A DNA stretch of 64,000 bases, taken from the NCBI RefSeq assembly GCF_018448495.1, contig NZ_CP049902.1, positions 3,162,001 to 3,226,000 on the forward strand, in the 5' to 3' direction. Source of the stretch: Psychrobacter sp. WY6. GTDB lineage: Bacteria > Pseudomonadota > Gammaproteobacteria > Pseudomonadales > Moraxellaceae. The notes under the pieces were generated by a model. That model was not told the origin of the DNA, ran no database searches, and saw only the letters and a list, made by a program, of their open reading frames with translations. Positions 1 through 10,521 of the stretch are shown here, piece after piece. The position numbers were made by a program, and so were the translations under genes. The first letter of the stretch is position 1. Every line of letters begins with the position of its first letter.

Positions 1-753
1 AGAAGTAATCCACGGTATACTGCCATTGTAATACTCCTTTGTTCTAGAGGGTGTTCCACCTGAAAAGCATTTTGAAGTAGAGCCTATACTGAACTCTTCC
101 CACTCACCATCAAACCTTTTTCCCGACTCATCAAGCAAACGCTTTTTACCCGTCAGCAACTGCTGCATCAAGGCTTTTTTCTGCTGGGTACTATTGTCAA
201 TCAGACGCTCAGTGGTGCTAATTGCTTTATCCCAAGTAGATAGGATTTTGGCGATTTTTTGTTGTTCTGGAAGTGGTGGAATACCAATTTTAAGATTAAG
301 AAACTCACCTTTAGTAATATTTTTCATTGAGCCACTTGTACCAGTCGCTAAATTTGACAACGTATATCTAACTGGTTCAGATGCCAATACGTAGCTTAAC
401 CACTTCATATTGGCATCAGGTTTTGGAATAGTTTGCCATAATTTATCGGGTAAAAATAATTCAGGATAATCGGAGTTTATATAAGCACTAGCTCCTACTA
501 AACTTTCTGTATTACTTCTACTAATTATAATTTGAGATTTTCTAGGATTAATTTTTGCTCTATCGAGTTCATCTTCTCTTTCAATAACTTTAACTGCATG
601 TGGATTAAATGTCCCATAAGTAACGGCACTAACTCTTAAAACACCCTTCTCACCATCCAGTAATTGGCGATCTTCAGCGTTTACACTTACACCAGATTCT
701 AAACCATTTAATAAATCTTCTACTCGACCATCCGTCCATCCATTAGGCACCAT
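1..753 (-). CDS. hsdS: Type I restriction-modification specificity subunit HsdS (partial)
   Basis: Specificity subunit that directs the HsdM methylase and HsdR nuclease to a bipartite DNA target. The frame opens with MVPNGWTDGRVEDLL and stays open to the window edge (about 250 residues), so the C-terminal half is missing. It shows the usual layout: a first target-recognition domain, then the conserved hinge IPPLPEQQKIAKILSTWDKAI leading into a helical spacer, LMQQLLTGKKRL, and the start of a second recognition domain with SGGTPSRTKEYY and IPWITS. The start codon at 753 overlaps the end of hsdM by 11 bp, typical of translational coupling. hsdR is not in the window and would be expected further left. 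The family assignment is secure; the target sequence cannot be predicted. Confidence 0.9.
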   Translation of the reverse strand, partial: MVPNGWTDGRVEDLLNGLESGVSVNAEDRQLLDGEKGVLRVSAVTYGTFNPHAVKVIEREDELDRAKINPRKSQIIISRSNTESLVGASAYINSDYPELFLPDKLWQTIPKPDANMKWLSYVLASEPVRYTLSNLATGTSGSMKNITKGEFLNLKIGIPPLPEQQKIAKILSTWDKAISTTERLIDNSTQQKKALMQQLLTGKKRLLDESGKRFDGEWEEFSIGSTSKCFSGGTPSRTKEYYNGSIPWITS

Positions 754-2261
754 AACCCAACTCCTTTAAATACCCTGCCATCTCAGCTTCTAGAGCATCT
801 AATTCAGCTTTTAACTCAAGACGCTCAGTACGCACCGCGTCCAGATCAATCTCCGCCTCTTCCTCAAAGGTATCGACATAGCGTGGAATATTTAGGTTAA
901 AGTCGTTTTCTGCTATCTCATCAAAGCTTGCTAGATAAGCGTATTTATCAACGCTTTCTCGCGCCTTATAAGTCTCAATGACCTTGTTAATATTATCCTC
1001 AGTGAGCTGGTTTTGATTCTTACCCGATTTAAACTCATTACTGGCATCGATAAACAGGACTGTGTCATCAGACTTATTCTTTTTAAACAATAAAAGCGCT
1101 GGTATACCCTACCAAAGAACAGCTTTTCTGGTAAGCCAATCACCGTATCGAGCAGGTTTTCCTCAATCAGTTGCTGACGGATTTTGCCTTCACTAGACGC
1201 ACGGAACAGCACGCCATGCGGTACGACCACACCCATTCTGCCAGTGCTAGGTTTCAGCGTTTCAATCATATGACTGATAAAGGCATAGTCGCCCTTAGTC
1301 TTGGGTGGTACACCGCGATGGAAGCGACCGTAGGGATCGCTGCTGGCATCTTCATGACCCCATTTATCCAGTGAAAACGGCGGGTTGGCCGTCACCACAT
1401 CGAACTGTAATAAGGGTGCCGTCTTTGTCCAGTAGCAGCGGATTACGGATGGTATCGCCCCACTCGATACGGTGGTTGTCCTCACCGTGTAGGAACATAT
1501 TCATCTTAGCCAGTGCCCATGTCGAGCCAATGGCTTCTTGACCGTATAGCGCATACTTCTTAGAATTTGAGTTTTTGCGTACCATCGCCCCGCACTTAAT
1601 GAGTAGCGACCCTGAACCGCAGGCTGGATCACAGATTTCATCGCCCTCAACAGGCTCAAGAATAGTCGCCAGCAAATTTGATACTTCTGGCGGTGTATAG
1701 AACTCACCAGCCGTCGCCCCACTACTGGCGGCAAAGTGTTTGATTAAATACTCGTAAGCATTGCCAATCACATCCAAGCTACCAACGCGTTCAACGCTTA
1801 AGTTGAGATATCTTTGCCAAAGTCTTCTAATAAGTGGCGAAGTAGCTCGTTCTTTTGCTTTTCTTGCCCTAATTTATCCGTATTAAAGCTGATATCTTGG
1901 AAGACGTTTTTGAGCTTAGTGCCGTTGGCTTCTTCAATCGCATGTAGCGCCTCGTCGATACGTTGACCGTTGCCCGGCTGATGACGCTGCTCGTATAGAT
2001 CCCAAAAGCTGGCGCCCTCAGGTAAGACAAAACGCTGCTTCGACATCATGGCGTGGATCAGCTCAGGGTTGTCGCCGAATTGTTCGACCAGCTTGTTGTA
2101 CTCATCTTTATAAACGTCAGACAGATACTTCAAAAACAGCATGGTTAAGATAAAGTCTTTATAGGTATCGGCGCTGATGACCCCACGGAAGGTGTCACAG
2201 GCGTTCCAGACGGCTTTATTGATGTCGTCTTGATTGATTTGGCTGGTTGTTTATCAGACAT
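743..2261 (-). CDS. hsdM: Type I restriction-modification methyltransferase HsdM (frame broken four times)
   Basis: N6-adenine DNA methyltransferase subunit of a type I R-M complex. The start at 2261 (MSDKQP) has an AAGGAA ribosome-binding site. Pieces in three frames join into one ~500-residue HsdM: N-terminal helical domain with AVWNACDTFRG and MLFLKYLSDVYKDEY, then GNAYEYLIKHFA, GEFYTPPEVSNLL, the SAM-binding motif DPACGSGSLL, the catalytic NPPF, and the C-terminal helical part. The frame changes near 2245, 1805, 1410 and 1110, each fixable by a one-base indel with homologous sequence continuing on both sides. As written it encodes no functional enzyme; I think sequence error is at least as likely as real decay, because other conserved genes here show the same pattern. 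It overlaps hsdS by 11 bp. Confidence 0.88.
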
Positions 2262-2322
2262 TACTGGTATTTCCTTAAGCGGATATATACTATTGAATAG
2301 TTTTATAGTTAATTGCTTTGAT

Positions 2323-2802
2323 TTATGGCGCAAGTGCAGAGGCGTAGGTAGCATTGTTAATAGTCACTTTAGCGAGAGGTCTATAGTCTGAATCCATATA
2401 GGAATACACCATCGTGAAGTTATTAGCTTTCATAAACGTCTCAGAGATAAAGTAATCTTCGCAGATTTCACGCAAATTTTGCTTTGATGCAAGATCTTGC
2501 TTAACCATAGCTCTATCTTCTGCGTCAAAAGGGATTGTATAGCGGTAATTAGTGTAAGAATGATAAGGCGTCATCATCAAACCATTTATTTCAATAAAAC
2601 GATTGAAGCTCATCGGTAATGATTTCGCATAAGTTTCTGTGACCATAGTAAAGAAGGTGGTGGCTAACTCGACATCTGTATAGACGTAATTATCATCAAC
2701 GATACCTAACTCATTTAAGCCTTTATCTATATCAGACTCTGCAAAAGCAGCTCCTGCTACTGTCATGCTCACTAATATTATCAATAATTTTTTCATTATC
2801 AT
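2323..2802 (-). CDS. Putative secreted/periplasmic protein, unknown function
   Basis: 159 residues, or 157 if the second methionine (2796) is the start. The N-terminus is a classical Sec signal peptide: MKKLL, a hydrophobic stretch and an AFA cleavage site before ESDIDKG. The mature part is soluble and acidic, with many Tyr, Met and Phe and a single Cys, and has no motif I recognise. It lies 61 bp upstream of hsdM on the same strand but is not an obvious part of the R-M locus. The frame is intact and the signal peptide convincing, so I believe it is a real gene; no function can be assigned. Confidence 0.7.
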   Translation of the reverse strand: MIMKKLLIILVSMTVAGAAFAESDIDKGLNELGIVDDNYVYTDVELATTFFTMVTETYAKSLPMSFNRFIEINGLMMTPYHSYTNYRYTIPFDAEDRAMVKQDLASKQNLREICEDYFISETFMKANNFTMVYSYMDSDYRPLAKVTINNATYASALAP

Positions 2803-3366
2803 TTACTTATTATTGGCTTTACTGGTTTTTTGATTAATTGGTTTGATAATGATAGCAGGGTCTACAATGTTTGGCAGATGTGATTACTTTTAAATTCTAT
2901 TATATGAGTTGTATAAGGAAACTAGACAGTATCGCGAAGTTAATTAATACTAAAACTGAGGTTAACTTTCAAATAATAAACCACTCTTTTTCTATCCTAA
3001 AATTGCATATCAATCTGCATCAGGCATCTAAGCTCTGTACCCTACTATTCAGCCAATACACTGTTTTAGCTCCATTTTTCATCCCTAAGCCATTGTTGTA
3101 AATTACTTTTCTACTCACCCCGCCCCACACCTACCAACTCTAGTTAGTTCCTGAAGCACTTCAAAAATAATTATCATAAATTCTCTCCAAAAAACACTCA
3201 AAATACAATCTGGCGTCACGTACTGTCGTGTGTTTCATCATTTTGCTTCAAATCTTAGTAAAGTGGGTTTCAATTGTTGATCAGTCCTCGTAAGGTATGA
3301 GTGGAGGTCAATAAACGAGGCGTATCGACCAATTCACCAACTCGTTATCTTAGTGGGGAGTACAAC
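2803..3366. other. Intergenic region between divergent genes
   Basis: 564 bases of AT-rich sequence between the secreted-protein gene (minus) and the recombinase operon (plus). It should contain both promoters. A 76-codon TTG-initiated frame here has no ribosome-binding site or family features and is not called. This is also a likely place for a boundary of the mobile element carrying the recombinases, but I could not find convincing terminal repeats. Confidence 0.5.
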
Positions 3367-3876
3367 ATGAAATCACTGTCGATCGCCAAACTACAGACGA
3401 CAACAGTTATTATTTATCCAGACATTGTTGACTTGTTTGCTATTTATACCTGTCATATCAGACCGTTTATTACTGAAGCATTTAAGCTTGAGCAAAGCGC
3501 TGTGTGGACTAAAACCACATTGTTCATCAAAGAAGACAAAAGATGGTTTTTAGTCAATAATTTTGAGCTTTTTCAACTTATTAAAAGCCATGATGTTAAT
3601 TTTAATGTACTAAGACAAGAAGTGCTTGTGAGATACATTTCAAAGAATCAGTTTGAGTTTGACCTCTGTTTTTATGAGCTAATCGAGCTCATCGCTCAGC
3701 ATAACAAGAAGCTAGATATCAAGCTTATTTACAGACATTTAAAAAATATTTTAGATAAACAGATGAACCAACAGTTATTTGGCAAAAATATCTTTGCCGT
3801 TACTACATTTTGCCAGCTTATCAATATCACTGAGCAGACCTATCATGCAAGGCGTTCTAAGGAAGTATCATCATGA
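3367..3876 (+). CDS. Unknown protein, first gene of the recombinase operon
   Basis: 170 residues. I chose ATG 3367 because GGGGAG sits just upstream; a longer reading from 3301 has no such signal. The protein is mixed helical, rich in Lys, Phe, Leu and Ile, and has no signal peptide. Its last 25 residues (FCQLINITEQTYHARRSK) could be a small helix-turn-helix-like end, which is only a suggestion. Its stop overlaps the next start as ATGA, so it is translationally coupled to the recombinase-like gene. By position it would correspond to the small third component of three-gene recombinase elements (TnpC of Tn554, or GmtX of Gamma-Mobile-Trio), but I see no sequence match that proves this. Confidence 0.65.
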   Translation: MKSLSIAKLQTTTVIIYPDIVDLFAIYTCHIRPFITEAFKLEQSAVWTKTTLFIKEDKRWFLVNNFELFQLIKSHDVNFNVLRQEVLVRYISKNQFEFDLCFYELIELIAQHNKKLDIKLIYRHLKNILDKQMNQQLFGKNIFAVTTFCQLINITEQTYHARRSKEVSS

Positions 3877-6357
3877 CTCAAAATAATGACACCTCTCCCA
3901 GTCAGAAACAATGGCTGTCTGCTAAGACTATTGATTACTTAAAGAGTGATGAAAGATTTGTTTACCCAGAAGCTGCCGTATATCTATCCCACCATCGTTA
4001 TTGCAGTGCATGAAGATTATGAGCGCGCTAATAATTCTATTCAATATTTGCTAGAAGGGGTTGTAACGGCATTACAGGCCAGACCAGTTGCCAATCAGTA
4101 TATGCAGATCAATCGCACTGATTTGGCACAAAAACCACTGCTGATGCAGCTGCTGATCCTAATGCAGGATATCGTCACCAAACAACAACTAGGTCACTCA
4201 TTGCAACAGCTAGTTTGGTTATCCATAGCGATGCACACCGCAGCTTTACTTATCGTTCAAGATAAAAAAACCCATACCAACAATGTACTAATGCAATTTA
4301 AGATGGCGCGGTTTTCAGCTTCTCCTAGGCGCAAATGGCTTTGGCAGGCACTTCCTGATATCGCCCAAACTGAGATGAGTATAGAGCGTATATTATCGGT
4401 ATTTAATAGTCTATTAAAGCAGCAACAAAGCGCGCTTGCAGCGCTAAACAATAGCCAAGCTACTCATACCGAGGAAGTGGCAAAGGCTGAATCTGACACA
4501 AAAGCAAAGCTGAGCCAAATAGATAAAATAATGACCGCCTATCAACACGCACACAATTTACATGCACCAAAACCTAAGCGTAAGAAGCCACCAAAAAAAA
4601 TAAAGTTAAGCCTATAAACTTATCTGATAACAAACCGATATACCCGTCTGACCCTGATGCGACGACCCATAACTGGGATAGTACGCATAGTAAGGATAAT
4701 TGGGAAAGCACACGTGATGATATAGAGCAAAGCGCTGTCACCATAGATCTAGCATTTTTAGAGGCTAATACCGAAACCTATGAAGGGTTAACTACCAGCT
4801 TTGAAGAGCGCATTGACCACTTTGAGGCGCCCTACTTTAGCTATGGTGAATATCCAGACCCATTCATCAAAAAGTCCATACCGCTACAAACTATCGACTT
4901 ATCGCTACAGCAAAACTATATGTCTCAGCGCGATCTTGCGCTCAACTCCAACACGCGATTACTCTCCCTTGCCGGCTACCAAGCACTATTTGCTGCGCTA
5001 AACCAAGATGCAAGCACATTACCGGAATCAGAGACTCATAAAACTTGTTCGGGTATTTTACTGTTATCTATGATTACCGGACTGCCAGTTAAGTCCTTAC
5101 TGATACCCGGCTATATTGGTCATCCTGGTATTTTCAGCCTTAATGATAAAAGAGTTTACATCAAACACAGCCTTGGTATTACTAAGCGGTCTGATAGCCA
5201 AACGTTAACAAAGGAGGATTATGAAAATCATTCCGATACTATCAAAATCCCACTGCCATCGTGGCTAATAGATAATCTGCTTGCTTGCGAGTTGCCTGTA
5301 AAGGAAGATTTTACCTCATATCTTGCCAACCTACGTAACCATCTTGGACTGCCCTATCTGTCCGTCAATCGTGTAGAGACCGCACTACATGTCGTGCTCT
5401 CTCGTTATACGCCTGATTGTCATGCGCACATTGCCGATATCATTTGCCGCACGCCAGCGCCACATGCTCCAGCGATGTACTACAGCAGCCACACCAGTGA
5501 GATGATCATTGCTCACTATAAATCAGCGCTAAGCGTATTTAGCAGCTTAAGTAGTTTTGACTTAACTTATCACTCCTTGGCATAAATATACCGTAGGCTC
5601 AGGGTTTGCGCTCAAACTTGAGAGCGTTCACGCCATCATGAAGGAGATGAGAGTCTGGGCAGACCAAAGTATAAATGAAGAGGATCACTTCAATCGAACC
5701 AGTATTTTTGTCTGGTTTGTATTCTGTCTTCTAACTGGAGTGCGACCAAATAATGGCCTTGGTAAAACGTACAATATCGATCTCGAGATGGGTTGGCTGG
5801 TCATCAACGACAAGCCAGTTAAAAAAGTCAAAAGTGATCGTCTAATCCCGCTATGCCCTACCCTTGTAAAACATTTAGCAGTTTATAGAGATTACTTGAT
5901 TGATTATCAGGCTAAGCATCAGTCAAATCATGTCATCAGCGCCACCATTGACGATATTCGCTTAGGTAACGATGAGGCTTTATTGAAACTATTGTCTGAA
6001 CGTGCTCCTACTTTTAACGCCCCTATTCTCAAGGATATTAAGCGCGGTGATGCTTATCATATGACCAAACACATCATTGATGCTAACCCTTATTGGACAC
6101 GCCACTTTGTCCGTACTCAACTTGAAAAGCTTGGCGTTTCCTTATCGCTAATTAACACGGTTATTGGTCATGAAAAAGCTCGTCAAGAAGTGTTGGGGCG
6201 CTGCTCATCGAGTAGTAAAGCAGATATTAAGCGTGTAGCATCCGCGTTTGAGCAGATCGCTGAACAGCTAGGGCTAACCGACTTAAAAATCAACCACTAC
6301 CCTAATTCAAATCATGTAGGCATAAGCCCCGCAGAGGTAGACCATGCTAATAGATAA
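3873..6357 (+). CDS. Large recombinase-like protein, second gene of the operon (frame broken)
   Basis: Reconstructed length about 828 residues. The frame starts at ATG 3873 (overlapping the previous stop) and changes near 3960, in the A8 run at 4591-4598, and near 5575; each shift leads straight into another long open frame, and no start codon exists in the third frame before 4920, which argues for one gene. The C-terminal 240 residues have a tyrosine-recombinase fold signature: TGVRPNN (Arg, codon 5743), a Lys in the hairpin KKVKSDRLIPL, HFVR (HxxR, codon 6103), and IGHE (His, codon 6169). A Tyr about nine residues after that His is absent; GRCSSSS follows instead. The N-terminal half has a Lys/Pro-rich linker. 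The end overlaps the next gene by 14 bp. It is probably a partner recombinase. Confidence 0.72.
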
Positions 6358-9300
6358 GTTACGTTTACCAAGAATTACTGATGACTTAGCTAAGTTTGAT
6401 GGTAGAAAAAAGCGCTACGTGCCTTACCCGTCCATACTCAAAGACAGTGACCCGATAAGGAAACGTGAGATACAGCTACTTGCCGATTTACAGACCAAGT
6501 GGGATTCCTTGCAAAAAGTCTATCTTGGCAATATCAGATTTATAAAGTCTTTTAATAAACATTACCGACAAGTGCTTTGGTCAAGTGATCGCACCTTTTT
6601 GGCTTTACAGAGCCCTACTAGTTATGCTGATGAATTATGGTTGCCACAGAGCCAAGTGATAGGTCAGTTTCAACGTGGCTTTAATGAGCAACTACGACCT
6701 TTATCTAACGAAGGGTTCGATAAGTTTCAAACTATCGTTCAGGATGAGATTGCTCAAGCCTATAAGTCAACCAAGACACTAAAACAAGCATGGCAAACAG
6801 TTAGTCAGTTTATAGATTATCAAAACCAACATTATATGCTTGCTGAGTACAGTTATCCTAAGATCATCGCGCCGCAGCCCACAAAAGTTAATCCACTGAT
6901 TATAAATGCAGCTTGGGTCAAAAATGGTAAGTCGCTGGTCAAAATTATACATGCAGTGCAGAATCACTGGAGCCAAACAACCGATTACAGCCAAGAGCAG
7001 ATCTTAGGTTGGCTGGTATTCTCAGGTATTGTATACGGTGGTATCAATGAAGTGCAGATGCTTCAAGGGTGGCTTGCCTCTTTACTTAACAAGGAATATC
7101 AGCCGTTTATCAATGAAAGAATAGTGGTCTCGCCGCGCTTCATCCAAAAGCGCTATGGTAATGAGCGTGAAGAGAGTAGTGACGAGCTTTATAACACCAA
7201 ACAAATCGTTGTGGATGTGGTCAGTCAATGCTGGCTGATGCGTTACCATCAAAAGAGCAGTCAAGAAGAGATAAAACATACGCTTGCCAATCTTTCTAAA
7301 GATAAGATTGGGCAATACCTGACAAGCACTCTATCGGAGGTGACCGAGCCTTTAAATATTAAACCACCACCTTTATCACGATTTTTATATTACGCCAGTT
7401 ATTATTGGGAGATGCTAGATGGCGCTGATATTGATAATGCCTCGGTAGGAGTCATGCGAGGCATACACAACACCGCCGGACTAATGACTAAAGATTTTGA
7501 TCGTTTTTTGCATCAAGACTATAAGTATAAAGAAACCCTTTACGATCTAGAGCAGGTTTTAACGCTATCTATCAATGCAAACCCTAATTCTAGAAAGGAA
7601 ACACTAAGCAGTTCCTCTAAAAGAGCAAAAGTGAGGAAATCTGATTTAATCATAAATCTCACTAAAGATTTTAAACTGGACGAAGAGCAAAAAAAGAAAA
7701 GACCAAGCCATACGCCGCTTACTCTTATTGAAAGAGTGCAAAAATGCTGCGAGCAATATACCGACATGAGCGAGGCTATTTTATTACAATGGGCACTAAG
7801 TTTACTTTGCCGAGAAAAACCACCTGCTAACCAAACCGTTTTGAAATACATTAGAACCATAGGCTATGAATGGCTATACTTCACAATGGCACAGCCGCTC
7901 CATATCTGGTCAGAGGAAGAGTTTGAGGTCCATTACGATGATATTTTAGAATACAAAGCAGTCGTACGCGGTAACACCGATCTTGTTTATTCTGCTTCTT
8001 TGCTTCAGCGTATACATGATTTTGCTAAGGATAAGTATGACCTGCCTCCAGTAACTATTCAACAGTCCAAAAACGGTCGGCGGGTACGTGCGGAGCTGAT
8101 ATCACCTCAAGCTTATCGAGCCATTATTACGCAGATATTAGGGTCTGTAGATATATTGGAGCGGGAAATGTTCGCGCTCTTATTCATATTGGTCTATCGT
8201 ACTGGCATGCGCAAAAAAGAGCTGCTGGGACTTAAGTATAACGATATCGAAGGTCTAAAAGCAGCTGCACCTTCATTGGTAATCAGACCTAATAGCTACC
8301 GCTCAACCAAAACTCAAAGCAGCATTCGCCGCGTTCCCCTATTTGCCCTTCTAAAGCCTGACGAGTTAAATCTTTTTATCAATTTTGTACAAAGCAATAT
8401 CGGCAATAACTCTAATAAGTTTATCTTTACCTTGTCATCTGATCAGCGCCCTATCGATGATCATGTCCCCCTACAGTTACTCAAACAAGTCTTAAAAGAC
8501 ATCTCGGCAGATGATAATGTGGCAACGCATACCTTTCACGGATTTAGGCATACGGCGGTGAGCAACTTATCGTTAGTGCTATTAGGTCATCCTGATCTGG
8601 TTCAGTCATTAACCAATTATGATAACAGCGATGTATTACGTATCAAACAGGGCTTACTCGGCGAGCATACCGATGAACAAGATCGCTGGTACGCTTTGTC
8701 CGGCATGATGGGACATCTGTCACCGCAGCGTAGCTTTGAATATTACAACCACTTTGCTACCCTTATGGCCACTTATGCTTTAAGCCTCTCTGATATAAGA
8801 CTACCTAAACAAACACTATTTAGTATTACCAAATTTACTAAACTTACCGAAAGAATGATCAATGATAACGGCGACATTAATGATAACGGTATGGTCAGTA
8901 TGCCCAGTATCCGTAAGCTTTTATTCAAAAGTATTATAGAAGGCAAACGCAAGTCACCGCGATTTACAGTCGAAAATCCTGCTAAGTATTTTTTATTAAA
9001 CCCGGAGCCATTAGCCACTGACGAACTGTTCGGACGCTATGGTTTAAACCGAATACAACTATTATTACAGACCTCTGATGAAAAAACCTCCTTAAATAAA
9101 GTGGCACAGCTGGCAAATATTTCTATGCACGATGCAGGGGTTTTAATAAAACGTGCAAGAGAGGTTGCCGCCATTACCACCAAACGCGGTAAGCCCCGCT
9201 TTGTAAAACCAACAGATTTAGAGACTACTGCTTTAAGTCCGCTAAGTATTCAATACCAAAGTGATCTGAGATTGCTATCACCCCTATTAAGCAACGCTTA

Positions 9301-9691
9301 TCGGCTACGAGAAAAATCAGAGCCTGACTGGACTTGGTTCCTTGGTATATGCCGTCAGAAACTGTCTAATAGCAGAGCCTCTATATCATTTGTAAGAAAA
9401 GAGAAAAAAGAATTAGTGCGTTTTTTGCGTATCGCTAAAGAACTGCTACCTTTGAAGCATTGGCTGATGAGCAGTAACGAAGCAGTTCTAGTGAAAACCA
9501 AGTCATCTGCTGATTACCTAGATATCAAGCAGCATTCTAATGACTCAATAAATACTATCCATATCGGTATTGCTAGCCGAGATCATAGAAGTCTGATGAA
9601 TAAATGGCAGTTCTCGCCGCTGCTACGATTTTTTGTACACATGATGCTCATCACTGATGAAACCCTGCCTATTGTTAATAATGAGTCTTAG
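6344..9691 (+). CDS. Giant tyrosine recombinase/integrase, third gene of the operon
   Basis: 1115 residues in one intact frame. The catalytic domain is near residues 600-820 and appears complete: Arg623 in TGMRKKELLG, a Lys in KTQSSIRRVPL, His732-x-x-Arg735 in HGFRHTAV, His791 in MMGHLS and the nucleophile Tyr800 in RSFEYYNHF. The ~590 residues before it are not recognisable and probably hold DNA-binding and oligomerisation regions; about 290 residues follow, including a possible helix-turn-helix near 930 (LNKVAQLANISMHDAGVLI). It is several times larger than phage integrases. Coupling by overlap with the preceding gene suggests the proteins act together to move the element. It ends 35 bp from the convergent repressor gene. 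Confidence 0.85.
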   Translation: MLIDKLRLPRITDDLAKFDGRKKRYVPYPSILKDSDPIRKREIQLLADLQTKWDSLQKVYLGNIRFIKSFNKHYRQVLWSSDRTFLALQSPTSYADELWLPQSQVIGQFQRGFNEQLRPLSNEGFDKFQTIVQDEIAQAYKSTKTLKQAWQTVSQFIDYQNQHYMLAEYSYPKIIAPQPTKVNPLIINAAWVKNGKSLVKIIHAVQNHWSQTTDYSQEQILGWLVFSGIVYGGINEVQMLQGWLASLLNKEYQPFINERIVVSPRFIQKRYGNEREESSDELYNTKQIVVDVVSQCWLMRYHQKSSQEEIKHTLANLSKDKIGQYLTSTLSEVTEPLNIKPPPLSRFLYYASYYWEMLDGADIDNASVGVMRGIHNTAGLMTKDFDRFLHQDYKYKETLYDLEQVLTLSINANPNSRKETLSSSSKRAKVRKSDLIINLTKDFKLDEEQKKKRPSHTPLTLIERVQKCCEQYTDMSEAILLQWALSLLCREKPPANQTVLKYIRTIGYEWLYFTMAQPLHIWSEEEFEVHYDDILEYKAVVRGNTDLVYSASLLQRIHDFAKDKYDLPPVTIQQSKNGRRVRAELISPQAYRAIITQILGSVDILEREMFALLFILVYRTGMRKKELLGLKYNDIEGLKAAAPSLVIRPNSYRSTKTQSSIRRVPLFALLKPDELNLFINFVQSNIGNNSNKFIFTLSSDQRPIDDHVPLQLLKQVLKDISADDNVATHTFHGFRHTAVSNLSLVLLGHPDLVQSLTNYDNSDVLRIKQGLLGEHTDEQDRWYALSGMMGHLSPQRSFEYYNHFATLMATYALSLSDIRLPKQTLFSITKFTKLTERMINDNGDINDNGMVSMPSIRKLLFKSIIEGKRKSPRFTVENPAKYFLLNPEPLATDELFGRYGLNRIQLLLQTSDEKTSLNKVAQLANISMHDAGVLIKRAREVAAITTKRGKPRFVKPTDLETTALSPLSIQYQSDLRLLSPLLSNAYRLREKSEPDWTWFLGICRQKLSNSRASISFVRKEKKELVRFLRIAKELLPLKHWLMSSNEAVLVKTKSSADYLDIKQHSNDSINTIHIGIASRDHRSLMNKWQFSPLLRFFVHMMLITDETLPIVNNES

Positions 9692-9726
9692 AAAGTTTGC
9701 TGACTATAATTATAAAGTAAAATGAA

Positions 9727-10377
9727 TTATCTCAATTTAATTCTATGCTCTGTAGCGACCCCATGTATTTTAAACTCAGTAAACCGGCTATCAGTAGTTG
9801 GATAGTCGGGGTTGAGCGCTATCAGTTGCGTATATTCCTGCCCCAACGTTTCATCAAAGCCGCAGTCTCGCCATTTGCGTAGCATCACTTGATCGGCATC
9901 GTCGGTTGCAAGCACATAGTCGCCTGGCGCGGGAGTCAAACTTGGATTGAGGAGAATCAAGTTTTTTGGCTGAAATACAGGTTGCATGCTGTCATCTTCT
10001 ATAATAATCCAATAAGCATTTTCGTCGCTTCTTTTTACTGATGGCTCAAATTCATCAGTCGTAACTTGTTCTCCCTTCAACACTTTTTCTATTTGTCCGT
10101 AATGATATATAGGGTACATACATAACTGATTTATATTTGGTGGTATAGCACATTCCTTGCTTTCAGCAACCATCTTTCCCTTACCCGTAGATAACCATTC
10201 CGCGTTCACACCTGTACATATCGCCATTTCAACCAACTTGGTTGAGCTATTGTTTCTACCGTTTTCTAAATCTGAGATGGCTCCTTGTTTTGCATCAATG
10301 GCTTTAGCCAGATCCAATTGCGTCATCCCTGCGTATTTCCGTGCTTTTTTTAATCTCTCACCTATTGTGTCTATCAT
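9727..10377 (-). CDS. S24-family phage repressor (CI/LexA-like)
   Basis: 216 residues. Residues 1-65 form a helix-turn-helix of the XRE type (GERLKKARKYAGMTQLDLAKAIDAKQGAISDLENGR). The C-terminal half is a LexA/CI peptidase-like domain with the Ser in EDDSMQP and the Lys in the QVMLRKWR region that would form the Ser-Lys dyad for RecA-stimulated self-cleavage. It is divergent from the CII-like gene, with operator-like palindromes between them, the standard immunity layout of lambdoid phages. Role inferred: keeps the prophage early promoter off until DNA damage. Frame intact. Confidence 0.88.
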   Translation of the reverse strand: MIDTIGERLKKARKYAGMTQLDLAKAIDAKQGAISDLENGRNNSSTKLVEMAICTGVNAEWLSTGKGKMVAESKECAIPPNINQLCMYPIYHYGQIEKVLKGEQVTTDEFEPSVKRSDENAYWIIIEDDSMQPVFQPKNLILLNPSLTPAPGDYVLATDDADQVMLRKWRDCGFDETLGQEYTQLIALNPDYPTTDSRFTEFKIHGVATEHRIKLR

Positions 10378-10420
10378 GAACTGTCTCTTTAAGATACTTG
10401 TGGGTTCATTATGGTAAAAA

Positions 10421-10465
10421 TTAATAACGTTTTAGCGTTGTTAAAATAACGTAATAACGTTATTA
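10421..10465. promoter_or_regulatory. Operator palindromes of the prophage immunity region
   Basis: Two inverted repeats lie between the divergent repressor and CII-like genes. The left one pairs TTAATAACG (10421-10429) with CGTTGTTAA (10436-10444), one mismatch, 6-base spacer. The right one, TAATAACGTTATTA at 10452-10465, is a perfect 14-bp palindrome, and the intervening AATAACG (10445-10451) gives a further half-site. The shared TAACG half-site in a CI/Cro-type position makes repressor binding the natural reading; no binding data are available. Confidence 0.65.
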
Positions 10466-10521
10466 TGGTTGTTGTTTAATCTAGCTTTATCTATTTACAG
10501 TCAAACCATATTGGAGGTCTT

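Noticed and set aside
2871..3101. 76-codon frame upstream of the recombinase operon
   Set aside because: TTG start, no ribosome-binding site, no family features.
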